The notes beneath the pieces were generated by a model that saw only the letters and a list, made by a program, of their open reading frames with translations, ran no database searches and was not told the origin of the DNA. Made by a program: the position numbers and the translations under genes. This document shows, piece after piece, positions 4,946 through 5,860 of a stretch of 5,860 bases of DNA; position 1 is the stretch's first letter, and the number at the start of each line of letters is the position of its first letter. The DNA lies in assembly GCA_023150215.1 (NCBI GenBank), contig JAKLLJ010000208.1, positions 310-6,169 on the forward strand, read 5' to 3'. This DNA is from Thauera sp. (GTDB lineage: Bacteria; Pseudomonadota; Gammaproteobacteria; Burkholderiales; Rhodocyclaceae).

Positions 4946-5860
4946 ATGCCGCCCGCCGCCACGTCCGCCCCATTGACTCCGCTCCCCTACATCGGCCGCT
5001 TCGCCCCGTCGCCAACCGGCGCGCTGCACTTCGGTTCGCTGGTCGCCGCGGTCGGCAGCTTCCTGGAGGCGCGCGTGCACGGCGGACGCTGGCTGCTGCG
5101 CATCGAGGACGTCGACGCGACGCGCAGCGCTCCCGGCGCAGCCGACGCGATCCTCGCCACGCTGAGGCGTTTCGGCTTCGAGTGGGACGGCGACATCGTC
5201 CGCCAGAGCGAACGCACGCAGGCCTACGAGGCGGCCCTCGCCCGCCTGCAGGCCGCCGGACTCGCCTACCCGTGCGCGTGCACGCGACGCGAGCTCGCGC
5301 GCGAACCACTCGCACGCGACGGCTCGCGGCGCTACCCGGGCACCTGCCGCAGCGGCCTGCCGCCCGGGCGCGACGGCCGTGCGTGGCGGGTGCGCGCCGA
5401 GGGCGTGGTGCGCTTCTGCGACGCCGTACAAGGCGAACAGGCGGTCGACCTCGCCGCCGACGCCGGCGACTACGTGATCAAGCGTGCCGACGGGCTCTTC
5501 GCCTATCAGCTCGCGGTGGTGGTGGACGACGCCGAGGCGGGCGTGACCCACGTCGTGCGCGGCGCCGACCTGCTCGACGCCACCGCCCGCCAGATCCATC
5601 TGCTCGGCCTCCTCGGCCAGCCGGTGCCCGCCTACGCCCACCTGCCACTGGCCACCAACGCCGCGGGCGAGAAGCTCTCCAAGCAGACCCTGGCGCAGAC
5701 GATCGACGCGCATCCGCCGCAGGCTGCCTTGCTGGCCGCGCTGCGCTTTCTCGGCCACAATCCACCCGACATGCTCGCCACCACAACGCTCGCCGAAGTG
5801 TGGGCGTGGGCGCGGGCCCACTGGTCGCTCGCCACCGTGCCACACCGCCGCCAGGTGGTG
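4946..5860 (+). CDS. gluQ: Glutamyl-Q tRNA(Asp) synthetase (cut by right edge)
   Basis: GluQ-RS is a truncated relative of glutamyl-tRNA synthetase. It activates glutamate and attaches it to the queuosine base at wobble position 34 of tRNA(Asp), not to the tRNA 3' end. The reading frame is open through the last base, giving 305 residues. Because the family is about 290-310 long, only the extreme C-terminus should be missing. Visible features are YIGRFAPSPTGALHFGSL (15-32) with the HIGH-equivalent HFGS at 28-31, RIEDVDATR (52-60), and a zinc site C110-x-C112 with Y130-x3-C134. The GDYVIKRADGLFAYQLAVVVDD block and HVVRGADLL follow, and KLSKQ (243-247) is the KMSKS equivalent. No anticodon-binding domain has room to follow, which separates it from true GltX. 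In many gammaproteobacteria gluQ follows dksA; here the upstream gene is the deacetylase, across a repeat-rich spacer, so it is probably its own transcription unit. Confidence 0.96.
   Translation, partial: MPPAATSAPLTPLPYIGRFAPSPTGALHFGSLVAAVGSFLEARVHGGRWLLRIEDVDATRSAPGAADAILATLRRFGFEWDGDIVRQSERTQAYEAALARLQAAGLAYPCACTRRELAREPLARDGSRRYPGTCRSGLPPGRDGRAWRVRAEGVVRFCDAVQGEQAVDLAADAGDYVIKRADGLFAYQLAVVVDDAEAGVTHVVRGADLLDATARQIHLLGLLGQPVPAYAHLPLATNAAGEKLSKQTLAQTIDAHPPQAALLAALRFLGHNPPDMLATTTLAEVWAWARAHWSLATVPHRRQVV

Noticed and set aside
3733..4962. Minus-strand open frame of 409 codons across the deacetylase gene and the spacer
   Set aside because: It is low-complexity Ala/Gly/Arg-rich, runs through the G-tract and REP-like repeats, and lies opposite a deacetylase with complete catalytic motifs.
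4811..5845. Minus-strand open frame of 344 codons opposite gluQ
   Set aside because: The plus strand carries all GluQ-RS motifs. The antisense product has no recognisable family pattern.

Overview
The window is very GC-rich and densely coded, with codon third positions almost entirely G or C. Gene content (a GluQ-RS, a YdjC-family deacetylase, a GtrA/GT2/GT39 set) and the GTAG-headed REP-like repeats fit a high-GC Gram-negative proteobacterium. My best guess is a betaproteobacterium of the Thauera/Azoarcus (Rhodocyclaceae) kind. That placement is inferred from style and gene content, not from a marker gene.

Layout: positions 1-3465 carry four genes on the minus strand, read right to left. 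They are a GT2 polyprenyl-phosphate glycosyltransferase (3465-2455), an ArnT-sized GT39-like membrane glycosyltransferase (2458-818), a GtrA-family small membrane protein (821-411), and an EamA/DMT-family transporter (414 to beyond the left edge). Each of the three junctions is a 4-base ATGA stop/start overlap, so this is a translationally coupled operon. Positions 3466-3753 are a divergent intergenic region with a perfect 11-bp hairpin. Positions 3754-4659 (plus strand) encode a YdjC/ChbG-family deacetylase with its metal and catalytic motifs intact. Positions 4660-4945 are non-coding and hold a long G-run, a cluster of three REP-like palindromes with a shared CCTGTAGG head, and a separate small palindrome. 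From 4946 to the right edge runs gluQ, glutamyl-Q tRNA(Asp) synthetase, nearly complete.

How the genes may work together: the five left genes cover the steps of undecaprenyl-phosphate-linked sugar modification of the cell surface. The GT2 enzyme loads a sugar on the lipid carrier, the YdjC-type enzyme removes an N-acetyl group, GtrA and/or the EamA protein move the carrier across the membrane, and the GT39-type enzyme transfers the sugar to a periplasmic acceptor. This set of roles matches the known Francisella (FlmF2/NaxD/FlmK) and Bordetella (Lgm) pathways that put galactosamine or glucosamine on lipid A phosphates. The family calls are firm. The sugar, the acceptor and the participation of the divergent deacetylase are hypotheses. 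No mobile element, CRISPR array, tRNA or rRNA was seen.
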